Part shown: positions 46,401 through 59,437 of the stretch, in pieces
Layout of the letters: each line of letters begins with the position of its first letter
Numbering within the stretch: the stretch's first letter is position 1
Assembly (NCBI GenBank): GCA_000499405.2
Contig: HG738136.1
Coordinates: forward strand, 2,644,646 to 2,708,645
Reading direction: 5' to 3'
Length of the DNA stretch: 64,000 bases
Source of the DNA: Onchocerca volvulus
Taxonomy: Eukaryota > Nematoda > Chromadorea > Rhabditida > Onchocercidae
Notes under the pieces: model-generated
Seen by the model: only the letters and a program-made list of their open reading frames with translations
The model's database searches: none
Told to the model about the DNA's origin: nothing
Position numbers and translations under genes: made by a program

Positions 46401-49400
46401 TTGATAAAATTTCAGTTTTTTTTGTGAGAAAAAATTTCGAAATCTCAAACCCTAGCTTGATTTTTTTTAGTTTTTTTCTTTTTTTTCTTTTTTTTTTTTT
46501 GAGAAAATTTCCGGTAGTTATACAAACTTTGATTTGTGTATATGAAGAAATTAACTTTGGAACGGATTGTAACACAACAATTAGTTCGAAAATGAAATTG
46601 GAACAGTTGTTCAGCGCTCGATTTCATTTTTTCCCGTTGCTCTTGTCAGGCTTCGAATTTTATCATCCGCAATGTTACCCATTCGATTAGCTGTTTTAGA
46701 ATTGGACAGGAACGAAATTGAAGATTGGAATGGGTGGAGAGAGAGAAATGGAATGATGATAAATGGGCTACATGATTTCCTAAGGTTCAGGCTCAGGTTT
46801 AATCTCTATTTATCAAAATAAATTTCAACTTCGATCATCCATTTAGCCAACAACCGTTCGTTTTGTTTAGCAGTCTGTTCGTCTATCCAATCAGATTGTT
46901 CACATTACAAATCATTACTTTTGCTGAGACAAACAAAATTCCGTTTTTCATCATTAACATCATCGTTAATGAATTTTCGGTTTTAGTTAAGATGATGAGA
47001 TAAGAAGATTAATTTTTTCTTCAAAAATTTTCTCCTACTTTTTCGTTTTAAATTTTGAAATAAACAAATTTTTTGAAATTTTATCCACTCTTTAGTTTAA
47101 AGAACAGCTATGTAATGAGTAGGATATGATGGAAAATAGTTAAACAAATTTTAATCTTTTCGAAGAATTTTCAAAGAAATCTAGCAACAGTTATATATAT
47201 ATATATATTATATAGTTATATGTATACATATATAACTATATTATGGAAATTTTTCAAATCTAAATAATCAAATAAAAAGACTGAAAGACAAATGATTGAA
47301 TAAATTAAAGAAGAATGAATTTTAAGATAATATGAATAAAAATTTTCAATTCTTAAAATTTAAAAATATGTAATTAAGAGAGTATTAAAAGAAAATATCT
47401 ATATGTGTTAGTGAAATTTAGAAGTCCATACATATAAATATTTGTAAGTATTATATTTGCAAATAGCAGATTACATTTCATTTAAAGATAAAATTGCTTT
47501 TTTTTCTTTTTCTTTTGCTTTTTCCTTCCTTATAGCTTAAAACTGCTGATAAATAATATAATGCACAACTGTTTAATCTAACAGGTACTGCCAGATGGAC
47601 AGGCGGAAAGATAGACGAATGAATAAACTAAAATGCGAATGGATTCCGAAAAATGAATACAAACTTTAACTAATTTTTGAATTTAAAAAGAAAAAAAAGT
47701 GTCGATTTTACGAAATTGTATACCTGAATTGTACAATTCATTACACATTTTTAGTCGATTCATTTTTTGTCATTTTTAAAACTTATCATAAATGAAAATT
47801 TAAATATCACTTTTTAGAAAATAAATGCGAAAAAAATCTTCGTAAAATTTTTTGCAAAAATATGAGCAATAATACTTACTTGTTTAAATTGTTCTTCATA
47901 TGACCAATTTTGTTGTCCACTAGCATCTGAATCTGCATTATCATCACCAGTACTTCCACCAGCTCCCACAATGCATTCCTTTTTATCTTTACGAAAGCTT
48001 AAAATCCAAAAATTTATGTTAAATTTTCATCTTTTTAAAAATTTGTTTTTTAAAAAAATTTCCATTCGTCGTTAAGAAAATTTGCATAGCTCTAAAAAAA
48101 TTTCACTTGCAAAAAATTTTTCTAAAAAAAATAAGTGTAAAGAGAAGAATTCGATAAATTATTTCTTCTATTAAAGAGTAAATAAATTTTCATAAAATTT
48201 ATATTTACTAGAAAAATGATAGAAATGAGTAGAAAAAGAGAAGAATTGAAACAAATTTTACTTGATCGTCAAATCTTCTGGCTCGGTACTTGCCAGTGCC
48301 TCATTCTCATCTTCATCATCAAGACCAGGTGATACACCGGAACTTCTGGGATTACTGCTAGCTGCCGCGAATTGATTATGTAATGTTAAGGGATTTTGTT
48401 GAAGAGCGGCCAAAAATGGTGGGAAAACATTGATTGGAAATGTTGACCGAAATCTGAGATCTACAAATACTGGACTTGTTATGTATGATTGAATCTTAAA
48501 AACCAAATTTTAAAAATATAAAAAAAAAAAGTGAAGCAATCTCAAACACTGAAAGTTATTTTCATTCTCAAATCTAAAGCAAATAAAAAAAATAAATTTT
48601 AAGAAAGAATTGAAAGTCAACAAGATGTAAATTTGTTTGTGAAAGTGAGTTATTCAAACTTAATCTAATTTTAGTATTAGCGATAATTTTTGACGAAATA
48701 TAATTTGAATAGTACCGTTTAGGGAGGAAGTAAACCTTTGAAAGGCTTTTTGTTGAACTTCAAGCTCACGCTCTAACATCGAATTTGCATCATCATCAAT
48801 TACTGGTGAATTTCCACTTTTAATCTAAAGTTTCTAGAAATTATGAGAAAAAAAATACGAAAAATGCATTCTAATACTATGACTAAATTAAATAATTTCA
48901 AGGAAATTGAATTTCGTTTAGCAAATTATCGAAAAATTGTAAAAATTTATTAAATTACAAGATTCAATCAAGCAAACAAATAAGTGCTAAAAGCAAATAA
49001 GAATGAATTCTAAAAATTTAACTTTGAAAGAAACTTTAAAGAAGTTGTGAAAATTCAAAATACTTTGTTATATTTAGTTAATCAGATCGGTAGAATTTTA
49101 AGAAACAGTTTTAATATATTAAATAATTTCAAAATAGATGAATGTTGACTAATTGTTTTTGATGTAAGATATTGATATACGATTAGTCTTTTTGATTTTA
49201 ATAGTTTTAATACTTACATCATTATTTTTTGAAGCATTTAAAATGGTCGATATATTGGTACTCAAATCAGATTGTAGAACACCGGATGACTGTTCGGATG
49301 CATTTTGTAATGGTGGAGTTGGTGAGGCGCTACAGGATAATTGCATTTGTAATGTATGTTGTGATTGTTCCAAAGGTTTATCAGAATTTAAATCAGCTCC

Positions 49401-49448
49401 TGATGCTGAAGATACCGATACCGGTGCTGTTTCCATTGCTATAGACAT
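34461..49448 (-). CDS. cfi-1: ARID3/dead ringer/CFI-1 transcription factor (ARID plus REKLES)
   Basis: Extended-ARID proteins bind AT-rich DNA; C. elegans CFI-1 specifies neuron and muscle identity (family knowledge). Exons: 49448-49218, 48824-48736, 48453-48262, 47997-47880, 42581-42509, 39872-39689, 36280-36042, 35866-35746, 35514-35156 and 34639-34461. All phases agree and give 594 aa. The N-terminus is Ser/Gln-rich, with ERELEVQQKAFQ and an acidic EDENEALASTEPEDLTI. The ARID runs from about 200 to 320: YEEQFKQLYELSDD, KEWLDDWLGFMHRIG, RIPIMAKQVLDLYELYRLVV, INKKLWREITRGLNLPSSIT, SAAFTLRTQYQKYLYDYECE and AIDGNRREGRR. The REKLES part is split: VEQLAVLEAQQRQFERAQR, then after Asn-, Ala- and His-rich tracts LKITSRGENSLVVSMEINGT and MYQGVLFALGGG. 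Introns at 47879-42582, 42508-39873 and 39688-36281 are long. Homology in the ARID and REKLES is unmistakable. Confidence 0.93.
36281..39688 (-). other. Long ARID3 intron (3.4 kb) without coding features
   Basis: Lies between ARID exons 39872-39689 and 36280-36042. It contains A/T homopolymers, a GTGAAAA triplet repeat near 37160 and open but low-complexity hydrophobic frames near 38457-38937 that look like chance. No conserved domain seen. Confidence 0.5.
40195..40330. promoter_or_regulatory. Candidate intronic regulatory island in the ARID3 gene
   Basis: This stretch in the 2.6-kb intron is less AT-dominated than its surroundings. It holds ATCAATCAATCA, TGATTGATTTAT (PBC/Hox-like TGATTGAT cores on both strands), a forkhead-type TGTTTAC (40290-40296) in GGGCGTGTTTACGC, and an inverted pair CTGATCATATA and TATATGATCAG. 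Function is inferred from motif content only. Confidence 0.3.
42781..42833. repeat. 28-bp imperfect tandem duplication in an ARID3 intron
   Basis: TGATCTATCACGATGACAAT then TGATC is followed, 28 bases on, by TGGTTTATCACGATGACGAT then TGATC. It lies about 200 bases upstream (in transcript order) of exon 42581-42509. Confidence 0.85.
46030..46145. promoter_or_regulatory. Candidate intronic regulatory island with E-box and KLF-like site
   Basis: In the 5.3-kb ARID3 intron, a locally GC-rich patch contains CACGTG (46066-46071), a second ACACGTAC and CCACGCCC (46096-46103), among otherwise AT-rich sequence. The motifs match bHLH and KLF/SP consensus sites. No reading frame explains the composition. 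Confidence 0.35.
47190..47245. repeat. AT-rich palindrome in an ARID3 intron
   Basis: A TA run is followed by TATAGTTATATGTATACATA then TATAACTATA, self-complementary around GTATAC. Probably a microsatellite-derived cruciform. Confidence 0.6.
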
Positions 49449-49475
49449 ATTGAAGCATTAAAAATTATTCAACCT
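49449..49475 (-). promoter_or_regulatory. Acceptor and short leader of the ARID3 gene
   Basis: The minus-strand sequence AAATTTTCAG ends at 49474. The ATG at 49448 follows after 25 bases. The leader contains an out-of-frame ATG at 49458 that opens a 21-codon frame overlapping the main start. Confidence 0.45.
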
Positions 49476-49844
49476 GAAAATTTCATCTGTTATAGAATTT
49501 TTTTTTTTTTTTCATTACAATTTTTTAATATTCCTAAAAAATTCAAATATATCAATCGTAATATTTTGAATTTAAAAAAAGAAAAAAAATGCTAAGATTT
49601 GTTATTTCGAAATAATTTATGGAGTAAAAGTTATAGCAAGTTATTGATAATTTTCAAAAGTTTTCAGATATTTTTTAGATGAAAATATAATCACAGAAAT
49701 ATTAATAATACAGTATGACATATTTATATATCCTGAAAACGGGCTAAAAAAATAGTCGATATTTCAATTTATTCTCCAATCCAGAAAATGATCCAGAAAA
49801 TTGGATCTTAGTTTGCTAGAAGATAAACGAATAATCATTGGCAT

Positions 49845-50025
49845 GAGAATAAATGATCTACGGGAGTGATAAGAGTGATTATAGTGAAGGGGAGGGGGCA
49901 AAAGGATGAATGGATGGACCGATCAGAGGATTGAGCAGGCTGTTGTTTGAAGCATATGATTGGTTGGATATTCGTGGGAGGAGCTTCATCTCTATAATAA
50001 TCATCAAATCGAACCAACCCGCCGA
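49845..50025 (-). promoter_or_regulatory. Candidate promoter region of the ARID3 gene
   Basis: About 400-570 bases upstream of the ARID3 ATG lies a locally GC-richer segment. On plus it reads GAAGGGGAGGGGGCAAAAGG, CATATG, GATTGGTTGG (CCAAT boxes on minus) and GTGGGAGGAGCTTC. Such a cluster is absent from the neighbouring kilobases. No TATA box or start site can be assigned with certainty. Confidence 0.35.
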
Positions 50026-52200
50026 AGATTCTTAACTACCAAAATTGATGCTTCAAAAGGACAAAAAGAAAGGATGAAGATTCTGGTTATCAATTATGAT
50101 AATGATAATAAAAGCTGTGAATATCAATAATGATAATGATAACAAAAATTATGATAAGGATATAGTTAGGACTATTAATGCACGATGTTGAAGACAATAA
50201 CAAATAATAAAATTGCTGCTGCAAAACGACAGGAAGTTATTGGATAAGAAGGATAAAGATAGTAATTATGAATTATGATAGTGATAATAAAAATTGTGAT
50301 AAGTATAGTTATATTTGTTAATGCGCAATAACAAAGATAATAACAACAAAATAATGCAAACCATCTGAACAAAATTATTTCTCAGAATTTTCAACCAAAT
50401 TATAAATAGTTAAACTTTATGAAATTTTTTTATCGTTATGATAATTGCAATAGTGATAACAATTATAATAATAATACTAAAGAACTAAATGCAGAAATTT
50501 ATTTGTGATCGAAAAAATTGTAATATTAATTCCAAATAAGTGATAATAATTTTACAGAACAGTATAATACCATTGATCACAATGATTGATAATATGATAA
50601 TATTAGTGATTATTCGAATGATTTGTAAGTTTACTTTCAAAGTTCTTTAGTTGCAGTCGGTTAAAGAAAAATTGCTTAAATCAAAAAAGAAAAAAGCGGG
50701 AAGGAGAAAAAAATTCGTGTCTGCGATGTGATATGGTTAAAGATGATTAAGATATATGATAAGGCTGCTAGTTCTAAATAGTGTTGCTAGACTTTCACAA
50801 AATTTCTTAAAATTTAATCAAGTTCTAAGCTACTAAAAAAAAGTTTTTAAATTTCATCTCTTGGAATTAAATGATTTAAAATTTTAAAATTAAATAATTT
50901 AATGTGATTTGTTCAATTGCATGACAGATCTTATTTCGCGATTTTAATGTTAATCGAATGAAATGAATCAAACTGAAATTGTTCAGATAAAAATTTGCTC
51001 TTCTTCTAATATTACATATTAATTGCTATTATTAAATAACAACAGTTTGGACAAATTTTGTTTAAAAGATAATGAATTATCATCAATCTCGAAATATCGC
51101 TTATTTATCATTTTATAAATTTAAAAAGTGTGCAATTCTTTAATTATTAACAAATCTAATGGCAAATATTTTCGGAAATCAAATATTTTTTGCATCAGAT
51201 AATGAAAAAAAAAAGAAAAAACGAGTACAAAAACGTTTTTTTTCGAATTAAGAATTTCGTAAATTAAATTACTAATAAATACTGTAAAATATAACTTCCA
51301 TCATTTTGACATCAATTTTTGCTTGGAATTGCCAGAAATTATTTGGAGAATAAGGAAGGAAATATTGTAATAAAAAATCATCCAGAAAGAAAAAAAAGAA
51401 GCTTTGAAAAGTTTTAAATAATCTAATATGTATTTATTTGAAAACAAAACCTTAAAAATGATGCGGAAAACTAAAAACATTATTGAAACAAAATTTTTGT
51501 CAAATAAAACATTTCTTTTGATCAAGAAAGACACAAAAAATAAAAAGATTGAAATGGTAAACATAAGGTTAAATTTTTTTTGTCAGAAAAAAATGATTTA
51601 TAAGCTCAAATGCTTAAAATTAATAATGAATTTTAAATTATGATAAAAAAAAAAAAAAAGGAAACTTTTTAAGTAAATTTTTGTTAATTGCAATAAATTA
51701 TGAAGATAACTGAGAGAGTAAAAATTCCATCCAATATTGTTCAACATTTGCTAAATCAAACAGATGGATAGAAGTCAGCAATATTTGATTCAATTAATTG
51801 TTTGTTTGGTAAATGTGAACAATAATCAATCTGTTTGAAGTATACACATATTTGCTTACAATCAATTCAAATATCTATTGCTAAACAATCCTTTTAATTC
51901 ACAAATATTTTAAGTAAAAATATTGATTTCATATATTTGCTTATAAATTATTGAATAAGCAAAGTGCTGAATTTTAAAACTGAAAAAATTTTGAATTGAA
52001 CAATAATTTAATCGAAATAAAATATTTTGCTTTCGTTTTAAAATTACAATGGAGTTAATCATTAATTAAACTTAGCAATAAATTCATATTGTAATAATTA
52101 TTTTTTCTAATATCAGGAAGAAATTATTTTATTTTACATATAACCAATGTGTAATATTATTACAATGTAAGTTAATATCATTTAATGCTATTATCATTTT

Positions 52201-52693
52201 GAAAATTTTTCAATTTTCAAATTTTATGCTATTTTATCACTGCTTTTAAATGTTTTTTTTTTGAATAAATATGCACATCCATAAATGTAACTACTTGTTT
52301 TTATCAAAAATTTGTTGCAAAAAATAAATATAAATTAATAAACATCTTAAAATTTTGGGATAGTGATAATTCAGTCAACAATAATTAATATTAATTATAA
52401 TTACAATATATACTATTATTTCAATGAAAATATATTTTTATGATGCTAATACCAATAAATACTGCTACTAGTTTTAAAAATTTCGATTTTTAAATTTTAT
52501 GTTTTTTTATCACTGCTTTTAAGTGTTTTTTTTCTTAAATAAATCTACAAATCTATAAATGTAGCAGCTGTGAATTGGAAATTTGTTGCCAAAGATGAAT
52601 GTAAATTAATTAAAATCTTGAAATTTTGGAATAATGAAAATTTAATAAACGATAATATTAACAGTGACATTAATTATAATTATTATTTTTAGA
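52201..52693. repeat. Local direct duplication, unit about 220 bp, offset about 275 bp
   Basis: Copy 1 (52201-52425) and copy 2 (52472-52693) share, in order, AAATTTTATG, TTTTATCACTGCTTTTAA, TGTTTTTTTT, ATAAATGTA, AAATTTGTTG, TAAATTAAT, CTTGAAATTTTGG-like and ATTAATTATAATTA words. Divergence is moderate. No frame is conserved. Confidence 0.8.
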
Positions 52694-55600
52694 CGAAAGA
52701 ATTCATTCAAAGTCATTTTGCATAAATGAAAATAAAACACAATGATATTGAGAGTAAAATGAAAACAAATGGCATTTCAAGGGTTTCATTCCCGGAAGAA
52801 AGTATTTTGGCAAAGCATCATAAGGGAGCCATAATTCGATTTGAAGCTGGATTATAACTGCCTCATCTTCCATCCAAGCAATATGGGCCATATTCCTTTT
52901 GTTTGCAGATGATGAATGTTTTATGGCCACTAATAATAAAGGTCAAGTCAAATGGATACATAACATTCATGACTACTTTTGAGCAAATAACCTTTCAAGG
53001 GGATAGCATGCTTGAAAATACTAATCAAAATTTTCGTAGACTCTTAAAAAAAAGAAAAAAAAAGAGCAAAAAAAGTTTTTTAGTTAGGTTTGGATAGTTT
53101 TTCTTTTCATTTGTAATAACAGATGAATTTTAGCTATTTACTAAAATATTAGTTGAACTAAGAAAACTTTATCTGCTAATGAATTCTCATTAAATATCTT
53201 CTTTTCAAACAAATCATTCAATCATTGAAATAAATTTAGAATAAAATCGAATAATATCCTGAGAATTTCAAAGTTACATATTCTTATTTCAGTTGAAATG
53301 ACTATTATGCATAACCTATTTTACATCTGAAATTACTTTATAATTTTGAATAAATTCAAAAAAAAAAAAGATTCATAAATTCTGAAAGTGAAATTTGAAA
53401 TGTAACAAATAATTTTAATTAATTAAATAATATATATGAATTTTACATTCACTTACATCGTATTCAATTGCTATGATTAATCAAAATGATTTGAGAGCTT
53501 TATATATTCACCTTACAAGGTAATCAACAATAGTAATTTACAAGAGTAGATTTTTTAGAGCATTATCTACCGTAATACAACTTTCATCATAATGAATATA
53601 ATGAAAATTGAATAAAAATTAATTATTTCATTACCAGTAAAAAAAGGAACATTGAAATTATACAAATCTTCATGAACAATAATTACATTCTTCAAATTTT
53701 TGTCAAAGACATTTTATTATTACTCTCCTGATTTTTCATTAATATTCAGTTTGATTTGAAAGATTAAATTTCGTTTTTCTTTTCCTTTCTTTTTCTTTCA
53801 AAAGTTCAAAACCGCAAAATAAGCTGAATTCAACAATTTTAAGCACCAAAAATAACCATTTATCATGATTGGCTCATTTTGATATATGGTTTAAAAACAT
53901 TCTCAGGACATTGTTATTCGTCAAGCACATTTCTAACTCAAAATTTTCCTAACATTTTCGACCCGTTTGATCGTTATTTCATGACTATTTGAATCATACC
54001 ATACCAAAATAATTAATCTTTCACTTATTCGAATAATTTATTTCAACAGTTGAAAATAGAAAAAAAGAAATTTCTTTTTTGAGTAACAACAAATATATGA
54101 TAATGATAAATGATGATAATGAAAAAAGATGCTATCAAAGTTAATTATAATAGGAAAGATTGCAAAAATAATAATTTGATAGCAACGATAATGAAACTGC
54201 TGCTGATGATGAAATCAAATAATGATAATCATATCGATCTTGACGATAATTATAACTATGATAATAATATAAACGACAGTTGTCGAGCAACGATGGCAAT
54301 GATCATATTCATCGCTGATGTATAAGAATAGAGGTCAGAAAAAAAAAAAAAAAAAGTAATATTTGATATGACTGATTGACAAATTTGTCACAAGGAAAAA
54401 ATGCTCTTTTCTTACTCCAAAAAAAAAAAAAAAAGGAAATTTTTATTTCTTTAATCACTGAATAATTTCACCTGTTCTCGTTCCTTCTTACCTGTGATTA
54501 TCATTATAATATTAGATATCTTACAAGAAAACTATTATTATTACATTTATCACTAATACTAACAATAATTTTGATTGTTGTTAAGTTGAATAAAATATAT
54601 TCAAATGGTTCTTTTTTTTTTTTCTTTTTCGTTCTCATTTTTCTTCTTACATAATGATGAAATCAAGATAATTACAAAATTATACATCAAACATTAGTGT
54701 TAAAAATAAATTATTGAATAAAATAAATATTTCTTAATGTTTTTTTTTTTTTTTTTTGTCTCAAATATTTATCAATTTTTGTTACAAAATGGTTACAAAT
54801 GATCAATGATTAACAAATAAATTTAGCGAAAGACAGTTGTTAGTTGAAAAATTTTAATGAGCATAGCTCAGATTATATTTACATATTGTCTACTGGGAAC
54901 ATTTCCCGACGATTTTAGATAATAGACCATTTACAATAAAAATTGATTCAATCCGGTTGAAAAGATAGTCGATTAGATGAAAGTAGTTTGATTGTAGTAA
55001 TAGTTTAGCTAAGTTTAGTAATGAATAGAAGCAATGGATACAAATTAATCGTGAAGTATTCTAATATTTGTTAATCAAACAAGTGCAATCAAAAGAAAAT
55101 TCAATTGGATGAGATGAGATATAAAGCGAATCGTTGAAATCAAACTTTTATAAATTGTCTTTCTATTCAAAATTCTACACATTTTCCATTCTATCTTTGA
55201 CTCATTTAATCATCAAATATTAGAATAAAAGAATGCAAACAATGAATATATAATTCAACATTTATCCATATTTAACTAGACATTACTTATTCTAAAACAA
55301 AATCAGAAATTATAATGAGAAAATTCAAAAAATTTCGGAAAAATTTGCAAAATTCAAATTTAATCAAAAGATAAAATGTGAGACAAGAAATACTGAAAAG
55401 TTTTTTTAGTTCAAATATGCTTTTTTTTTTTTTTATAACGAATTTCTCATAAATTTCATTTTGTTATATTCTAACCTTTCGAAAGAAAGTAGAATCCAAA
55501 TTACGAAGTTCGAATATTGAATATTACAATTGGACTATTTCCGCATTGATTGTATTAATTCGCATAACAGTTGAAAATTCTATAACAATGCAATAATTTT

Positions 55601-58018
55601 TTTTTTTTTTGAATTTTATCTTCAAATATTTAAATACTTGTTTTCGAGCATGAAATATATATATCGAAAAAGCGAAAAACTTTTGATTTCTACGTGATTA
55701 ATGAAAAAAATAAAAATAAATTACTGATCAAATGAATAATAGTATTCGTTTCCCAATTAATATGACTAAAAATTATCTTACCCTTAAAAAAATCATCTTT
55801 AAAAGCATTATATATATTGATTTTCTTTTTAATTTAAATATTAAACTTTTGGAATTTTCCGAAAAATTTTGTCCATCAAAAATTAGCTTTAATTTATAAA
55901 TTGATTGAAATTTATTGACTATCAATAGGAGAGGCATAGTAGGTTTTAGAAATTATGATTTGCTTAGAAGGTTGTAGCTATGTTTGGAAGCCTAATGGTG
56001 TCCCCAAGTTTTCCGCCCTAATCCACTTATCAGACCCATTATTATGTGTAAATATTTTGGTAAATGAATAGGAAAAGGCAATTTCAATAAAAATATGCCA
56101 ACATTTATCAATTTGCATGGAAATCAATTAAATGTCATGAAACATTAATGCAGCGAAGAAGTTAGAAGAAATAAGCTCAATATCTATACATTTACAATTT
56201 AAATAAAATATTGAGTTTCAAATATATATCTTTATATATCGGATGAATATTGCAAGCGTTTCCTAAATGCTTCACAATTTAATGGTATAGTTTTTTATTA
56301 ATATTGAATAATTAAACTGTTTTGAATCAATTAATTAAGAAATTTTATATAAAAATAACACTAAAAAAAATTTTTTTTTTTGTTAATGCATAAAACTTTT
56401 ATACTTTCTTAGTTTTTTGTCATCAAGAAATAATTGAATGAATTCATTTTAAGTAACGCATATCAAATGAAAGTCATTAACATCATTCATAATAATATGT
56501 ATTCATCCTATAAGTTTGTAAATTTAAATTTGAATTTCAATTGAAATTATGGTATTCAAAGGATGAAAGAAAAAAGAATTTCAAAAGTTATCAAAAAATA
56601 CGAATCCAAATAACTTATTATAATAGCCTAAAATTATGTTCTGTTAACAAATCTTAAACGGAAGTAATGGACGTATTTCAGTAAAAAGTAAAAAAAGGAC
56701 ATTTTATGTTTTTCGAATAAATTGTTTGCTGCAAATAAAGAATGTCAAAAAATTGGTTTTAAATTAAAAAGAAAAAAAAATAATAGTTATTGTTGATATT
56801 CAGGACAATGGAATGTGTAGCATCAGTTGTTCCAATAATCAGACAGATAGATAGACAGCTTGGAATCAGAATGGATCAGTTTCAGGAATGGGATCGTTTT
56901 TTAAATTTGATAATCTCAATGCTTAATCATTTATGAAAATTTCAAAATGATTGAAAATCTTATAAATCTATGAATTTTTCTACTTTTTCGGAGCTGATGG
57001 AATGAAATTGTGCAATGGAACAACAATCGATTTGTAATGAATGAATTCAAACATGAAATTGATGATTTATATAATGCAAACGAAAACAAACTAATTGGAA
57101 ATGATAATTGAAGCGAAACAAAAATATGAACGGATTAATTTGAATTGAAATTAAATTGGAATAAAGTTATTTAACTGAGGAAAATTAGGTTCGCGGAAAT
57201 TTTCCATGCAGAACTTTTTCTCATATTACTTTTGGATATTAATAACTAGAAATCAACTTGTACTCTAGTATATTTTTTTAAAAGTACATGAGTCATCATA
57301 ATACCAATTATCAATTATCTTTTAAATATTTTTTAGAATTGCTCATTTTTCAATCAATATTAAAATGCAATCATAATATTGCAGATTGCATTTATGATAA
57401 TATCGTGATAATGATCATAATAACAATAAATTCATAATAAATAATATCATGACAATAATTATAATTAATAACTAATAATGCTAATAATTGAATTACATTA
57501 CAAGATATAAATCAGATTAAAATAATCTTTTTTTTTTCAAAAAAAGAAGCTTAAAGCAATTTTTTACAGAAATGAAAGAGGATTATTCATCTAGCAAAAA
57601 AGAAAGAAAGAAAGAAAAAAAAACCCCGCAAACTAGGTCTATTAAAATACTGAGGAGCAGAACTGATAACAATTAAGAGTTCAAAAATGATAATATAAAA
57701 ATAGTTGCTGCAAAAAAAAAAAAAAAGGAGGGAAAAAATATAATATAAATAAAATTTTTTTATTAGTTATGCAATTAGGATTGAGAAAAAAAAAAGCAAA
57801 ATCTACTTAGATTAAATGCATATTAAAAGGATTTTTTTTTTTTTTTTTTTGAAATGAATGAAAAATAATGCTTTGGAATTAATGATAAGTCAATAGATAG
57901 GAAGAATTTAATACTTCAAAATGATGAGCAGAAGAAGTAAGCAACTGTGGGCAGACATATTACGAATTAAGATTGTATATAAATAAACAAATCAGTCATA
58001 AATAAATCTAGTTTTCTT

Positions 58019-58129
<111 letters not shown>

Positions 58130-58229
58130 AACATATATAATGATGACGATAACTTATGTCATACTTATTAAATTATTGACTTGTTAACAACATTGTTATT
58201 AATAGATGATTATAATCATTAATTATCAG

Positions 58230-58900
58230 CTATTTGCTAATATCAATACTAACGAGTTATTACATTTCAAATTATTACATAACATTGTTGTAGCTAAAAA
58301 TGAAAATATTCCGATCATCAATTATTCAAAGTTTTATTAATATCAATACTATTTAATAATTGTTGTTGTCGTCATTGTTTTATTAATATCATTTCTATCA
58401 ACTAATTATTATTATTAATTTTATGTATTGGGTTTTTTTTTATAAAAAAAGCAAAAAACACCAATTAATACAAAAAAAAATAAAAAAATTTAAAAAAATC
58501 TTGGAACTAAAAAAAAGATTCATATTTTCGAGGTAGTATTCTTTAGGAGTAGCTTTAATAAATACAATATTATCATTAATTATTTGCTATTAATATCAAT
58601 ATTATCACTAGAAACGTATTATCATCAATTAATTCTTAGTTTATTATTATTATTCAATACTATTTATAATTATTGTTTGTCAAAAAGAAAAGAAAAAAAA
58701 AATTGCTGTTAATATTTATTCAATTGTTGTTATATTTTTTTTTTTCATTCCTTGTTTATTTAAAATGTTAATATCAATTCTATCACTAATTATTATTAAT
58801 TTTATGTATTAATACCAATGTCACCACTAGTTATTACTGTAATGTTATTAATATCAATATTATCACTAATTATTTTCAACATTGTTATTGGTGTTAGTAT
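58230..58900. repeat. Degenerate array of an ATTAATATCAATATTATCAC-type motif
   Basis: At least six recognisable occurrences of TTAATATCAAT followed by TATCACTAATTATT or close variants are spread over about 650 bases (near 58242, 58338, 58382, 58587, 58769 and 58842). Spacing is irregular. This looks like a decayed minisatellite. Confidence 0.6.
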
Positions 58901-58954
58901 TAGTGCAACTAACTAAACTTGCTTGATGAAATATTTTTTTATTCTATTTAAAAT

Positions 58955-59437
58955 TTCCAATTGATTTTGTGGCATGATATTGCTGAAATTCTTTGCTAGA
59001 ACATTGAGAATCAGTAAAATATTATTTAAATGTACAATATAAACTTTCGAAAATTTTCGAAAAAATAGTAGAAGATAAAAACGAAAAAAAAAAATAGACG
59101 ATATTTGTTTCTTATTAGAATAATTAATGCGAAAATCGCATTTAGTTTTATCATTACTGACTGCTAATCATAATTGAAGAACACAAAAATCTAAGTTAAT
59201 TAGACAGATTTAACCTGTATTATTATTTTAGGTTAGCCGAAACCTAAACAAATTAAATAACAGAAAACAAGAAATTAACCAAATTTAAGCCTTATGATTC
59301 TTAAGTTAATTGAAAATCTCAACATTTGAATAAAAATCTTCCTGAATAATTTAATAAAACAATTTTTCGAATTGATTTTGAAGTATAATATTGCTAAGAT
59401 TTTTGCTAGAAATTTGAGAATCAGTAAGATATTATTT
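58955..59437. repeat. Direct duplication, unit about 78 bp, offset about 406 bp
   Basis: Copies at 58955-59032 and 59361-59437 share ATTGATTTTG, ATATTGCT, TTTGCTAGAA, TTGAGAATCAGTAA and ATATTATTT in order. Confidence 0.75.

Noticed and set aside
46352..46690. Plus-strand frame of 112 codons in the ARID3 intron
   Set aside because: Driven by T runs (poly-Phe) with no homology, and antisense to the host gene.
54110..54325. Plus-strand frame rich in Asn, Asp and Met
   Set aside because: It is a translation of GATAAT/ATGATA triplet tracts, which are open by composition only.
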